Shown here: one piece after another, positions 15,296 to 24,354 of the stretch | How the letters are laid out: every line of letters starts with the position of its first letter | Position numbering within the stretch: position 1 is the first letter of the stretch | Source: JAWKHR01 sp041394725 | GTDB lineage: Bacteria > Acidobacteriota > Vicinamibacteria > Vicinamibacterales > SCN-69-37 | Direction: 5' to 3' | Length of the DNA stretch: 41,556 nucleotides | Assembly (NCBI GenBank): GCA_041394725.1 | Contig: JAWKHR010000054.1 | Span: forward strand, 1 to 41,556 | The notes under the pieces: generated by a model | Databases searched by the model: none | Seen by the model: only the letters and a program-made list of their open reading frames with translations | Told to the model about the DNA's origin: nothing | Program-made: the position numbers and the translations under genes

Positions 15296-18200
15296 ATGAA
15301 GCTCCGCGACGGCACGTTGTACGTCTCGCCGACGGACCTGTCCCGCTTCCTGGCCTGCCGCCACCGGACCGCGCTCGAGCTGGCCGAGGCACGGGGCGGG
15401 GCGCGGCGGCCCGAGTACGAGGACCCGCTGCTCGAGGCGCTCTTCGCGCTCGGCCTCGAGCACGAGCGGCGGTACGTCGAGGTGCTGCGGGCACGGTCGG
15501 CGTCGTTCGTCGAGCTTGGCGAGGTCCAGGATCGCGACGAGGCCATCGCGCGGACGCTCGAGGCGATGCGCGCCGGCGCCGACGTCATCATCCAGGCGGC
15601 GCTCGGTCTCGGGCGATGGTACGGCCGGCCGGACGTGCTCCGTCGCGTGAGCCGTCCCAGTCCCGTGCTGGGAGGCTGGTCGTACGAGGTCGCCGACACG
15701 AAGCTGGCGCGCGAGACGCGCGGCGGCACGATCCTGCAGCTCGGGCTCTACTGCGAGATGCTCGAGGCCGCCCAGGCGCTCCGGCCCGAGTCGTTCCAGG
15801 TCGTGGCCCCCGCCGACGACGAGCACCAGCTGGCCGTGCGGACGTACCGGGTGGACGACTTTGCCGCGTACGTGCGGCTGATTCGCGATCGGTTCGAGGC
15901 CGCGACCGGTGCGGACGCGGACGCCCTGGCCTCGACCTATCCGGACCCGGTCGATCACTGCGGCATCTGCCCGTGGCTGCCGCGGTGCGGCGACCGGCGG
16001 CGGCGCGACGATCACCTGTCGCTCGTGGCCGGCATCTCGCGGCTGCAGCGTCGCGAGCTGGAGCCGCGCGGCATCGTGACCGTGACCGCGGTGGCGGCGA
16101 TGGGCGACCCGCTGCCGTTCGCGCCGCGGCGCGGTTCGGCCGAGACCTACGCGCGCATCCGCGATCAGGCGGCGGTCCAGCTCCGGACGCGCGCCGAAGG
16201 CACCGTCGCGTGGGAGATCATCCCGCCGCCCGGCGCGCCGTCGCTGCTCGACCTGGCCGACGGCCGGCCCGTCGAGCCCACCGGCTTCGCGCGCCTGCCC
16301 GCGCCCTCGCCCGGCGACGTGTTCCTCGACCTCGAAGGCGATCCGCTGGCCGGCGATGCCGGTCGCGAATACCTCTTCGGGCTGGTCGTGCCGGAGGGCG
16401 ACGCGGTCACCTACACCGGCTTCTGGGCCGACGATGCCGCGGCCGAGCGCCGCGCGTTCGAAGCGGTGGTGGACCTGGTGGTGGCGCGGCTCGATCGCCA
16501 TCCCGACCTGCACGTGTATCACTACGCCCCGTACGAGCCGTCGGCATTCAAGCGGCTGATGGGGCGCTACGCGACGCGCGAGGCGGCCATCGATCGGCTG
16601 CTGCGCGGGCGGCGCTTCGTGGATCTCTACGCGGTCGTCCGGCAGGGCCTCCGCGTCGGCGTCGAGCGCTATTCGATCAAGAACCTCGAGCCGCTCTACG
16701 GCTTCTCGCGGAGCGTGGATCTGCGCGACGCCAATCGCGCGCTGCGCATCATGGAGCAGGCCTACGAGATGGGCCGGCTCGACCAGGCGACGCCCGGGGT
16801 GCGCGCGCTGGTCGAGGGCTACAACCGCGACGACTGCGTCTCGACGTTCCGGCTGCGCGAGTGGCTCGAGGCCCGTCGCGCGGACCTCGTCGCGGGTGGC
16901 GCGCACCTGCCGCGGCCGCCGCTCGAAGCGGGGGAGGCCCCGGCCGACCTCGACGATCGCGCGCGGGCCGTCGAGGCGCTGCGCGCGCGGCTGCTGGCGC
17001 TCGTCCCGGAGGCGGCCGCCGATCCGTCCGCGGCGCCGCACCCGGCCGCCACGCTCGCGTACCTCCTCGACTTCCACCGCCGCGAGGACAAGGCCGGATG
17101 GTGGGAGTACTTCCGCCTGTGCGAGCTGCCCGAACCCGACCTGTACGAGGAACGTCGCGCGGTCGCGGGCCTCGAGTTCGTCGAGGCGCGCGGCGTCGTC
17201 AAGAAGAGCATCGTGCATCGCTATCGGTATCCCGTCCAGGAAATCGAGATCCGCCGCGGCGATCAGCTCAAGACGCAGGACGGCCAGCCGTTCGCGAAGG
17301 TCGTGGGCGTGGATCGGGAGGCGCTGACGGTCGATCTGCTCGTCGGCCCGTCGAGGCGTGAACAGCGGCCCACGGCGCTCTTCGCGCACGACCACGTCAA
17401 CAGCCGGGTGATGGAGGCGGCGCTCTTCGCACTGGGCGAGCGCGTCGTCGAGGCCGGCGGGGTCGAGCGCCTCGCGCCCGGCGCGGCGCGCGACCTGCTG
17501 CTGCGCGCCACGCCGCGGCTCACGGGCGAGCCGTTCGCGCCGCCCGAGGACCCCGCGGCGTCGGCGGGCGACTACGCCGTGTCCATCGCCGGGCGGCTCG
17601 ACCGTACGGTCCTGCCGATCCAGGGGCCGCCCGGGACCGGCAAGACGTTCACCGCCGCGCGCATGATCGTCGCGCTCGTCCGCGCGGGCCGGCGGGTCGG
17701 CGTGACCGCGACGAGCCACAAGGTGATCCGCAACCTGCTCGACGCCGTGGCGCGCGCCGCGACGGACGCCGCCGTGCCCGTGCGTCTCGGACAGCGGCGC
17801 AACCAGGACGACGAGGCCACCGACGCCGGCGAACCGGCGGGCGGCGTCGCGATGTTCGGCGACAACCCCGGCGCGGTGACGGCGCTCGCGGACCGCGCCG
17901 TGGACGTCATGGGCGGCACGGCGTGGTTCTGGGCCCGGCCCGAGTGCGCCGGCGCCGTGGACGTGCTGGTGATCGACGAGGCCGGCCAGATGTCGCTCGC
18001 CAACGCGCTGGCGGTCGCGCCCGCCGCGGCCGACAGCCTCGTCCTGCCGGGCGATCCGCGCCAGCTCGACCAGCCGACGCAGGGGCAGCACCCGCCGGGC
18101 GTCGGCGTCTCGGCCCTCGACCATCTGCTCGGCGCCGACGAGGTGATGCCGGCCGACCGCGGACTGTTTCTCGCCACCACGTGGCGTCTCGCGCCGTCGA

Positions 18201-18799
18201 TCTGCCGGTTCACGTCGGAGGCGTTCTACGCCGGCCGGCTGCGGCCGAAGCCCGGCCTGGAGCGACAACGCATCACCGGCGCCGGCGTGCTCGACGGCGC
18301 GGGCCTTCGCCTGGTCGAGGTGGATCACGACGGCAATCGCGGCGCCTCGGACGAGGAAGCCGACGTCGTCGCGCGGCTGGTCGCCGCGCTGCGCGCACCC
18401 GGGGCCGCGTGGATCGACGAGCGCGACCACGCGCGGCCGCTCGGCCCGGGCGACCTGCGGATCGTGACGCCGTTCAACGCGCAGGCCGTGCGGATCCGGG
18501 AGCGCATCGACCCGGCCGTGCCGGTCGGCACCGTGGACAAGTTCCAGGGGCAGGAGGCGCCGGTCGTGATCTACTCCATGGCGACGTCGCGGCCGGAGGA
18601 CGCGCCGCACGGCCTGGAATTCCTGTACAGCCTGAATCGCCTCAACGTCGCGACCTCGCGCGCGCGCTGCCTGGCCATCGTCGTCGCGAGTCCGCGGCTG
18701 TTCGAGGTCGAGTGCGCCACCGCCCGCCAGATGCGGCTCGCGAGCGCGCTCTGTCGGTACCGCGAGCTGGCCACGGTCACGACGGGCGCCGCGCGGTAG
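15296..18799 (+). CDS. TM0106-family RecB-like nuclease / RNase H-like / SF1 helicase fusion
   Basis: An 1167-aa DNA/RNA-processing enzyme. Domain 1 (residues 1-235) is a RecB-type nuclease with GRPD (Asp113) and EVADTK (Asp134, Lys136). Its Cas4/AddB-like iron-sulfur Cys set is Cys21, Cys222, Cys225 and Cys231. Domain 2 (about 335-530) is an RNase H-like DEDD exonuclease fold: FLDLEGD with Asp345 and Glu347, HYAPYE, and YNRDDC with Asp512/Asp513. Domain 3 (about 760-1150) is a Dna2/Upf1-type SF1 helicase: Walker A GPPGTGKT (777-784), DEAG (894-897), GDPRQLDQP, TTWRLAPSI, VDKFQGQE and LNVATSRAR. The whole fusion resembles the TM0106-family RecB-like putative nucleases. It leads an operon, with the next gene 8 bp downstream. 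Roles in repair or phage defence are both possible. Confidence 0.88.
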   Translation: MKLRDGTLYVSPTDLSRFLACRHRTALELAEARGGARRPEYEDPLLEALFALGLEHERRYVEVLRARSASFVELGEVQDRDEAIARTLEAMRAGADVIIQAALGLGRWYGRPDVLRRVSRPSPVLGGWSYEVADTKLARETRGGTILQLGLYCEMLEAAQALRPESFQVVAPADDEHQLAVRTYRVDDFAAYVRLIRDRFEAATGADADALASTYPDPVDHCGICPWLPRCGDRRRRDDHLSLVAGISRLQRRELEPRGIVTVTAVAAMGDPLPFAPRRGSAETYARIRDQAAVQLRTRAEGTVAWEIIPPPGAPSLLDLADGRPVEPTGFARLPAPSPGDVFLDLEGDPLAGDAGREYLFGLVVPEGDAVTYTGFWADDAAAERRAFEAVVDLVVARLDRHPDLHVYHYAPYEPSAFKRLMGRYATREAAIDRLLRGRRFVDLYAVVRQGLRVGVERYSIKNLEPLYGFSRSVDLRDANRALRIMEQAYEMGRLDQATPGVRALVEGYNRDDCVSTFRLREWLEARRADLVAGGAHLPRPPLEAGEAPADLDDRARAVEALRARLLALVPEAAADPSAAPHPAATLAYLLDFHRREDKAGWWEYFRLCELPEPDLYEERRAVAGLEFVEARGVVKKSIVHRYRYPVQEIEIRRGDQLKTQDGQPFAKVVGVDREALTVDLLVGPSRREQRPTALFAHDHVNSRVMEAALFALGERVVEAGGVERLAPGAARDLLLRATPRLTGEPFAPPEDPAASAGDYAVSIAGRLDRTVLPIQGPPGTGKTFTAARMIVALVRAGRRVGVTATSHKVIRNLLDAVARAATDAAVPVRLGQRRNQDDEATDAGEPAGGVAMFGDNPGAVTALADRAVDVMGGTAWFWARPECAGAVDVLVIDEAGQMSLANALAVAPAAADSLVLPGDPRQLDQPTQGQHPPGVGVSALDHLLGADEVMPADRGLFLATTWRLAPSICRFTSEAFYAGRLRPKPGLERQRITGAGVLDGAGLRLVEVDHDGNRGASDEEADVVARLVAALRAPGAAWIDERDHARPLGPGDLRIVTPFNAQAVRIRERIDPAVPVGTVDKFQGQEAPVVIYSMATSRPEDAPHGLEFLYSLNRLNVATSRARCLAIVVASPRLFEVECATARQMRLASALCRYRELATVTTGAAR

Positions 18800-18807
18800 A
18801 ATCGCGC

Positions 18808-19206
18808 ATGGCTTCGATCTCGACGTTCCGCATCGGCGACCCGCCGCGTCGCGGGCAGGGGCTGCGGATCGGCGCGGTCCGGCGGCCGCCCCGCGGCGTG
18901 CCGCGCGCGCGCTGGACCGCCGACGGCTACTTCGACGTCTGGTTTCCCGCGATCGCGCCGAGCCGGGCGCTGCTCGATCGCTTCCGGGTGCGCGCGCTCG
19001 AGGACCCGGCCGTCTTCACGCGCTTCGCCGCGGCGTACGCGCGCGAGCTGGCGCGGCCCGAGGCGCGGCAGACGGTCGAGCTCATCGCGGCCGTCGCGCG
19101 ACGCACCCCGCTCGCCATCGGCTGCTACTGTGACGACGAGCGGCGGTGCCATCGGTCGGTGCTGCTCGACACGATCGCGCGCGCGGCGCGCGCGGGGAGA
19201 GGGTAG
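18808..19206 (+). CDS. DUF488 family protein
   Basis: A 132-aa soluble protein with the family signature near its C-terminus: Cys-x-Cys then Cys-His-Arg in IGCYCDDERRCHRSVL. N-terminal features such as TFRIGDPPRRGQGLRIGAVRRPPRGVP also suit the family, whose biochemical role is not established. It begins 8 bp after the nuclease-helicase stop and is followed after 2 bp by the GPP34 gene, so the three are one transcription unit. DUF488 proteins often appear near nucleic-acid enzymes, which is consistent with an accessory role here. The ATG at 18808 was chosen because the similarity begins there; the open frame runs far upstream. Confidence 0.85.
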   Translation: MASISTFRIGDPPRRGQGLRIGAVRRPPRGVPRARWTADGYFDVWFPAIAPSRALLDRFRVRALEDPAVFTRFAAAYARELARPEARQTVELIAAVARRTPLAIGCYCDDERRCHRSVLLDTIARAARAGRG

Positions 19207-19208
19207 AG

Positions 19209-19922
19209 ATGGCGATCGACAGGCGGACGCGCCGGCTGCCGCTTCACGAGGAAGTCATGCTGCTCGCGCTGCGCAACGACCGCGGCACCATGGCCGGCGG
19301 CGTGATGTTCGCACAGGCCGCGGGCGGGGCGATGCTCGCCGAACTGCTGCTGCAGGGGCGCCTGAAGGCCGTGACCGAGGGGCGATCGACCCGGGTCGAG
19401 CTCGTCGATCGCACGTCCACCGGCGACGCGCTGCTCGACGAGGCCCTCGAGAAGGTCGCGGCCGCCGCCGACGCCGGGCGCCGCGCCCGCGCGGTCACCT
19501 GGGTGCAACGCTTCGCGCGGATGCGCGGACTGCGGCATCGCGTGGCCGAGCGGCTCGTGGATCGCGGCATCCTCCGCGCCGACGAGGCCACGATCCTGCT
19601 GTTCTTCACCCGGCGCATCTACCCGGAACTCGACCCGACCGCCGAGCGGCGTATCGTCGAGCGCCTGGACGCGGCGATCTTCTCGGACGCGTCGGACGTC
19701 GACCCGCGCACGACGGTGCTCGTCGCGCTCGCGTTCCACACGGGCCTGCTCAAGGCGAACCTCGACCGCGCGCGCCTCAAGGCGCGGCGGACCCGCATCC
19801 GCGCGATCATCGACGGCAACGTGGCCGGCTCGGCGACGAAGGCGGCCGTCGAGGCCGTGCAGGTCGCCGTGCTCGTCGCCGCCACCATGCCCGCCGTGGT
19901 CGCCGCGACGCACACCCACTGA
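19209..19922 (+). CDS. GPP34 (Golgi phosphoprotein 3-like) family protein
   Basis: A 237-aa, mostly helical protein of the GPP34 family, known in eukaryotes as a phosphoinositide-binding Golgi adaptor and found in many bacteria without a known role. Hallmarks are the N-terminal LPLHEEVMLLALRNDRGT, GGAMLAELLLQGRL, and the middle AERLVDRGILRADEATILLFFTRRIYPELDPTAERRI (shown by its central RRIYPELDP). DPRTTVLVALAFHTGLL and an Ala/Val-rich C-terminal helix also fit. It lies 2 bp after the DUF488 gene and ends 20 bp from a convergent ExbD gene. If the family binds anionic lipids in bacteria too, this operon would link a nuclease-helicase to the membrane; that is inference. Confidence 0.85.
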   Translation: MAIDRRTRRLPLHEEVMLLALRNDRGTMAGGVMFAQAAGGAMLAELLLQGRLKAVTEGRSTRVELVDRTSTGDALLDEALEKVAAAADAGRRARAVTWVQRFARMRGLRHRVAERLVDRGILRADEATILLFFTRRIYPELDPTAERRIVERLDAAIFSDASDVDPRTTVLVALAFHTGLLKANLDRARLKARRTRIRAIIDGNVAGSATKAAVEAVQVAVLVAATMPAVVAATHTH

Positions 19923-19942
19923 CGGGGCGGCGGGCGCGGCGC

Positions 19943-20413
19943 TCAGCGGATGCGGCGCGCGTTCTGTCGCTGTTCCTCGGTGACGATGACGACGGTGCCG
20001 CCGCTGCCGATCGTGGCGTCGATGATCGGCATGATCTCGCCGTAGGTCGCGCTGCCCGGGCCGATCAGGAACACGGTCTTGTCCTTGCGGGGTTCGAGGA
20101 TCCCGCGCATGTGCTCCGGAAAGTCGGCCGGCGTCACGTCCTGCTGGTTCACCGTGATTCGGCGATCATCGGTCAGCTCGACCAGGATCTGCGTGTTGTC
20201 CGGCGGTGTCTCCTGGCTCGTCGCCTCGAGCGGGAGGTTGATGTCCACGCCCTTCTGGGTGAGGGGCAGGGCCGCCATGAAGATGATGAGCAGCACGAGC
20301 AGGACGTCGATGAGCGGCGTGACGTTCATGTCCGCCGAGGGGCCGGCCAGCTTGCGCCTGACGTTCAGCTCGGATTCGAGGTCGAGGGGATCGTGGTGGA
20401 TGTGCCCGTGCAT
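19943..20413 (-). CDS. exbD: Orphan ExbD/TolR-like biopolymer transport protein
   Basis: A 156-aa single-pass inner-membrane protein that in known systems uses the proton gradient together with ExbB to energise TonB or related partners. The transmembrane helix contains the essential acid: Asp36 in MNVTPLIDVLLVLLIIFMA. The C-terminal periplasmic domain (residues about 60-150) ends in EIMPIIDATIGSGGTVVIVT, as expected. The N-terminus MHGHIHHD is His-rich, which is not usual. No exbB/tolQ or tonB neighbour is present; its partners must be elsewhere. It is divergent from the membrane protein gene at 20528 across 114 bp. Confidence 0.88.
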   Translation of the reverse strand: MHGHIHHDPLDLESELNVRRKLAGPSADMNVTPLIDVLLVLLIIFMAALPLTQKGVDINLPLEATSQETPPDNTQILVELTDDRRITVNQQDVTPADFPEHMRGILEPRKDKTVFLIGPGSATYGEIMPIIDATIGSGGTVVIVTEEQRQNARRIR

Positions 20414-20527
20414 CGGCGACGGCCTGTGAGTGCATGATACCCCCACCGTCGGGGCCGGCGCAGGGGCCCGTTCACTGATACGATCGGCCGCGGCCCGGCG
20501 CCCCGCCTGGCCCTCCGGGGGACATCG

Positions 20528-20956
20528 ATGGCCGACTTCATCCGCGTGCTGCTCATCTTCCACTTCATCGGGCTGACCATGGGCTTCACGGCCGGCTTCT
20601 CGGGCCTGGTGATGGCCCGGCTGATGGCGGCCGCCTCGCCGGACGAGCGCGGTGTCCTGGCGCGCGTCCCGCCGGCGATGAGCCGCATCGGCGACATCGG
20701 GCTCGTGCTGCTCTGGCTGACGGGCCTCGGCCTGCTGTTCCTCAAGTGGGGCGGCTTCGGGGCCATGCCGGGGCTGTTCCACGCGAAGATCACCGCGGTG
20801 GTGATCCTCAGCGGGATCATCGGCTACATGCACGTCCTGATGCGCAAGGCCCGGCAGGGCGACGCGGCCGCGGCCGCGCGCCTGCCGCTGGTCGGCCGCG
20901 CGGCGATGCTGACCGCGCTCACCGCGCTCGTGCTGGCCGTCCTCACGTTCGAGTAG
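20528..20956 (+). CDS. Small four-helix membrane protein (CopD/DUF2269-like)
   Basis: A 142-aa integral membrane protein with four hydrophobic segments: VLLIFHFIGLTMGFTAGFSGLVMA, IGLVLLWLTGLGLLFL, ITAVVILSGIIGYMHVLM and MLTALTALVLAVLTF. Conserved-looking His residues occur in helix 1 (FHFIG), before helix 3 (FHAK) and inside it (MHVL). That arrangement resembles heme- or metal-associated proteins of the CopD/DUF2269 kind. The ATG at 20528 lies after GGGGGAC. No operon partner is evident, since the flanking genes face other directions. The family call is tentative. Confidence 0.68.
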   Translation: MADFIRVLLIFHFIGLTMGFTAGFSGLVMARLMAAASPDERGVLARVPPAMSRIGDIGLVLLWLTGLGLLFLKWGGFGAMPGLFHAKITAVVILSGIIGYMHVLMRKARQGDAAAAARLPLVGRAAMLTALTALVLAVLTFE

Positions 20957-21047
20957 CGCGGGGGGACGTCCGCGCGGCGGGTTGACGTCGCGCCGCGCGG
21001 CTCGTCCGACTCGACACGAAGGCGATGAAGATTCCCCCTCCCGACGC

Positions 21048-24000
21048 CTATCGACCGCCTCCGCCGCCTCCGGCCGGCGGCACGACCTTCGGCAGGTCGC
21101 CGAGCATCCGGTTCAGCGCGGCGATCGTCGTCGACACGATGCGGTCCAGATCCTGCGTCCGCGCGTTCGTGTCGCCCTCCAACTCCCCGAGCACGGTCAT
21201 CTGGCCCGCGGTCGGCCGAGCCTGGGCGCCGATGATGCCGCCGAGCAGGCCCCGCAGCTCCTCGGTGAGCCGCGGGTACTGCCGGTAGCCCATCGCAGGC
21301 GGCGGCCGGCGGAGCTTGTCCTGCAGGGCCATCAGCTGCGACTTCGCGGTGCCGGTCTGCTCCAGCACCTGATCGATGTTGGCGATCCGCGCGTTGCGGA
21401 CCTGCTCCTCGAGCCGGTCCACCTGCTGCGTCAGATCGTCCACGGTGGACACCAGCCGGCCCGCCGCCACGGCCAGGTCGCGCGCCTTGCGCGCGGCATC
21501 GAACTGCGCCTGGTAGTCGGCCTGTGACAGCGCCACGTCGGGATCGCCGCGCAGCTCGAACGTCTTGGTCGCGGTCCGGCCGCCGGCGCGCACCGTCACC
21601 GTGTAGCGGCCGGGCAGCGCGGGCAGGCCGCCGCCCCCGCCGCCACGCCCGCCGCGTCCGCCCGTGAGGCCGGGCGGGTTGGCCCACGCCAGGTTCCAGA
21701 GCACGCGGTTGATGCCGGCGCGGCCGCGGTCGGTGATCCGGTTCACCTCGGTGCCGCGCGCGTCGGTGATCGTGATCGACACCGCGCCGGCGCCCGCCGC
21801 GGGCGCGTCCGCGCGCAGGTAGTAGTCGATGATCGCGCCGTCGGGCGGGTTCTCGCCCTGCCAGACGCTGGCGCCGAGGTTCGAGTCCTTGTCCCACGAC
21901 TCCCACCGCGTGGCACGGCGCACGTCGAACAGCGTCAGGTCCGTGTTCGTCGCCTCGGCCAGGTGCTGGATCGACGCGAGGTCGTCCAGGATCCACGCGC
22001 CCCGGCCGTGCGTCCCGATGATGAGGTCGTTGTCGCGCGGGTGGACCTTGATGTCGCGGACCGACACCCGCGGCAGGTTCAGGCGCAGGTCGTGCCACGT
22101 CCGACCGCCGTCGAGGCTCAGTTCCAGGCCGCGTTCCATGCCCGCGTAGAGCACGTCCGGGTTCGTCGGATCCTCGCGGACGACCTTCACGTAGTCGTCC
22201 TGCGGCAGGCCCGCCGAGAGGTTGACGCACCGCTGCCCGTAGTCGTCGCAGCGCCAGACGTGCGGCGTGAAGTCGTTCATCCGGTGCTGGTCCACGACGA
22301 TGTAGGCGCGGCCGTTGACGTGGTGCGACGCGTCGATCTTGCCGACCCACGCCTCGGCGGGGAAGCCCGGCAGGTTCGCGTTGAGCTTCGTCCACGCGCC
22401 TCCGTCGTTGCGCGTGATCTGCACGTTGCCGTCGTCGGTGCCGACCCAGATCACGCCCTTCTCGGTGGGCGACTCGGCGATGGTGATGATCGTCGCGTGG
22501 AACTCGGCGGCGGTGTTGTCGTTGTAGATCTCGCCCCCCGAGTCGCGCAGCTTCTCGGGCTCCGCGTTCGAGAGGTCGGGGCTGATGATGTCGAACGTGT
22601 AGAACTGGTCACGGCTGCGGAACAGGACGTTGCCGCCCCAGTAGGTCACGTTCGGGTCGTGCGGCGAGATGTGGATCGGCGCGTCCCAGTTGAAGCGGTA
22701 CTTCGCCTGGAACATGCCCTGGCCCTGCGACCCGATCATCCGCGGGTAGGGCGGGATGCTGCGCGCGCGGCCCGTGTTCGTGTCGGTGACCGTGAAGTAG
22801 CCGCCCTGCGAGTTGGAGTAGACGATGTTCGGGTGGCCGGGCACCGGCACCGCGTAGAAGCCGTCGCCGCCGCTCACCGTGAACCAGTCGTCGTTCAGGA
22901 TGTAGCCCGCCTTGCTCCGGCTCGGCCCGCACCAGTTGCCGTTGTCCTGCAGCCCGCCGCACACCCAGTACGGATCGCGGTCGTCGAAGAAGATCTGGTA
23001 GAACTGCGACAGGACGACGTTGCGGAAGATGTGGTACGCGAACCCGCCGTCGTAGCTCACCTGGTAGCCGCCGTCCGACCCGCTCAGGACGCGGTGCGAG
23101 TCCTGGGGGTCGATCCAGAGCGACTGGTGATCGCCGTGGACGCCCGCCGCCGTCCGCGCGAACGTCCGGCCGCCGTCGGTGGACTTGTACTGCCCGCCCG
23201 AGATCACGAACAGCGTGTTCTCGTCGTTCGGGTCCACGAACACGTCCGAGTAGTAGAACGGCCGGAAGTTGATGTTCCGGTCGTCGTTGACCATCGCCCA
23301 GGTCTCGCCGTAGTCGTCCGACCGGAACAGCGTGCCGGCGGTCGGGTACTCCGTCACGAGGTACACGACGCGCGGGTTGCTCTGGGCGACCGAGACGCCC
23401 GGGCGCGCCATCGGCTCGGACGGCGTGGTCGTGATCTTCTTCCACGTGTCGCCGAGGTCCCGGCTCACGTAGAGCGCCGTCTCCTTGCCGCCGTCGTCGA
23501 AGCGCCACGGGCGCCGGCGGTGCGTCCACATGCCGGCGTACACGTTGCGCGGGTTGCTCAGGTCGATGTCGAGATCCGAGCAGCCGGTCTGCTGATCCAC
23601 GTAGAGCACCTTCTTCCACGTCCGGCCGCCGTCGGCGGTCTTGAAGACGCCGCGCTCCGCGTTGTCGCCCCACTCGTGCCCGAGCGCGCAGACCAGCGCC
23701 ACGTCCGGGTTCGACGGATGGACGACGATCCGCTTGATCCGCTCCGTGTCGTCGAGGCCCAGGTGGGTCCACGTCCGGCCGCCGTCGTTCGAGCGGTAGA
23801 CGCCGTTGCCGTAGCCGACCGAGTTGCGCGGGTCGCCCTCGCCCGAGCCGAGCCAGACGACGTTGTGGTCCGACGGCGCCAGCGCGAGCGCGCCGATCGA
23901 GTAGGCCCACTGGTCCTCGAAGACGCCCGTGAAGGTCGTGCCCGCGTCGGTCGTCTTCCAGACGCCGCCGTCGGCGCCGCCGACCCAGAACGTCTTCGGG

Positions 24001-24242
24001 TCGCCGGGCACGCCGAGGATGGCGCTCACGCGCCCACCCATGTTGGCCGGGCCGATCGAGCGCCAGCGCAGGTCGCGCAGCGCGTCGGTGACCGCGTCGC
24101 CGGTGGCGGGCCGCGCCATCGGGGCCTGCGACGGCGCGGCCGACGGGCCTTCCTGGACGGGCGGCATCGCGCGGACGCTCGCGACCAGCGCCGCGGCCAG
24201 TCCCAGCGGAATCAGGTGACGCAGGGGAATCGGAATGCGCAT
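21048..24242 (-). CDS. Secreted BNR/sortilin-type beta-propeller protein
   Basis: A 1064-aa exported protein with a signal peptide (IPLGLAAALVASVRA). Two consecutive propeller regions are made of repeats with the Asp-box pattern S-x-D-G-G-x-T-W: SNDGGRTWTHLG, TADGGRTWKKVL, SDDYGETWAMV, STDGGRTFAR, SLDGGRTWHDLR. WRSIGPANMGGRVSAILGVP is the typical opening. The proteins are usually called glycosyl hydrolase or VPS10-like, but no catalytic motif is visible, so binding or an unknown hydrolysis are both possible. The C-terminus (residues about 830-1064) has a beta domain, a Gly-rich loop and a coiled-coil-like segment (DDLTQQVDRLEEQVRNA). The ATG at 24242 has GGAGGAG upstream, ruling out the longer frame. 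Confidence 0.85.
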   Translation of the reverse strand: MRIPIPLRHLIPLGLAAALVASVRAMPPVQEGPSAAPSQAPMARPATGDAVTDALRDLRWRSIGPANMGGRVSAILGVPGDPKTFWVGGADGGVWKTTDAGTTFTGVFEDQWAYSIGALALAPSDHNVVWLGSGEGDPRNSVGYGNGVYRSNDGGRTWTHLGLDDTERIKRIVVHPSNPDVALVCALGHEWGDNAERGVFKTADGGRTWKKVLYVDQQTGCSDLDIDLSNPRNVYAGMWTHRRRPWRFDDGGKETALYVSRDLGDTWKKITTTPSEPMARPGVSVAQSNPRVVYLVTEYPTAGTLFRSDDYGETWAMVNDDRNINFRPFYYSDVFVDPNDENTLFVISGGQYKSTDGGRTFARTAAGVHGDHQSLWIDPQDSHRVLSGSDGGYQVSYDGGFAYHIFRNVVLSQFYQIFFDDRDPYWVCGGLQDNGNWCGPSRSKAGYILNDDWFTVSGGDGFYAVPVPGHPNIVYSNSQGGYFTVTDTNTGRARSIPPYPRMIGSQGQGMFQAKYRFNWDAPIHISPHDPNVTYWGGNVLFRSRDQFYTFDIISPDLSNAEPEKLRDSGGEIYNDNTAAEFHATIITIAESPTEKGVIWVGTDDGNVQITRNDGGAWTKLNANLPGFPAEAWVGKIDASHHVNGRAYIVVDQHRMNDFTPHVWRCDDYGQRCVNLSAGLPQDDYVKVVREDPTNPDVLYAGMERGLELSLDGGRTWHDLRLNLPRVSVRDIKVHPRDNDLIIGTHGRGAWILDDLASIQHLAEATNTDLTLFDVRRATRWESWDKDSNLGASVWQGENPPDGAIIDYYLRADAPAAGAGAVSITITDARGTEVNRITDRGRAGINRVLWNLAWANPPGLTGGRGGRGGGGGGLPALPGRYTVTVRAGGRTATKTFELRGDPDVALSQADYQAQFDAARKARDLAVAAGRLVSTVDDLTQQVDRLEEQVRNARIANIDQVLEQTGTAKSQLMALQDKLRRPPPAMGYRQYPRLTEELRGLLGGIIGAQARPTAGQMTVLGELEGDTNARTQDLDRIVSTTIAALNRMLGDLPKVVPPAGGGGGGR

Positions 24243-24354
24243 GGCAGGCTCTCCTCCGGGCTTGTCGGGGAGTCTACCGCACCTACGATGGACGCCAGGA
24301 CTTGTGGCAGTTAACTGCCGCGCAGAGAATGCGGATCCAGTGCCCAGTGCCGAC

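Noticed and set aside
15266..18610. A 1114-codon open frame antisense to the nuclease-helicase gene
   Set aside because: It is rich in Arg, Gly, Ala, Asp and His with no recognisable blocks, as expected for the complement of high-GC coding DNA. The plus-strand gene has full catalytic motifs.
15296..18799. Cas4 or a CRISPR adaptation module
   Set aside because: The Fe-S Cys set and RecB motifs are shared with Cas4, but the RNase H and SF1 helicase domains and the lack of cas1/cas2 point to the TM0106-family nuclease-helicase.
21963..24314. A 783-codon plus-strand frame opposite the BNR-repeat gene
   Set aside because: Its composition (Val, Arg, Asp, Ala repeats) mirrors the Asp-box repeats on the other strand, and no start site or domain is visible.
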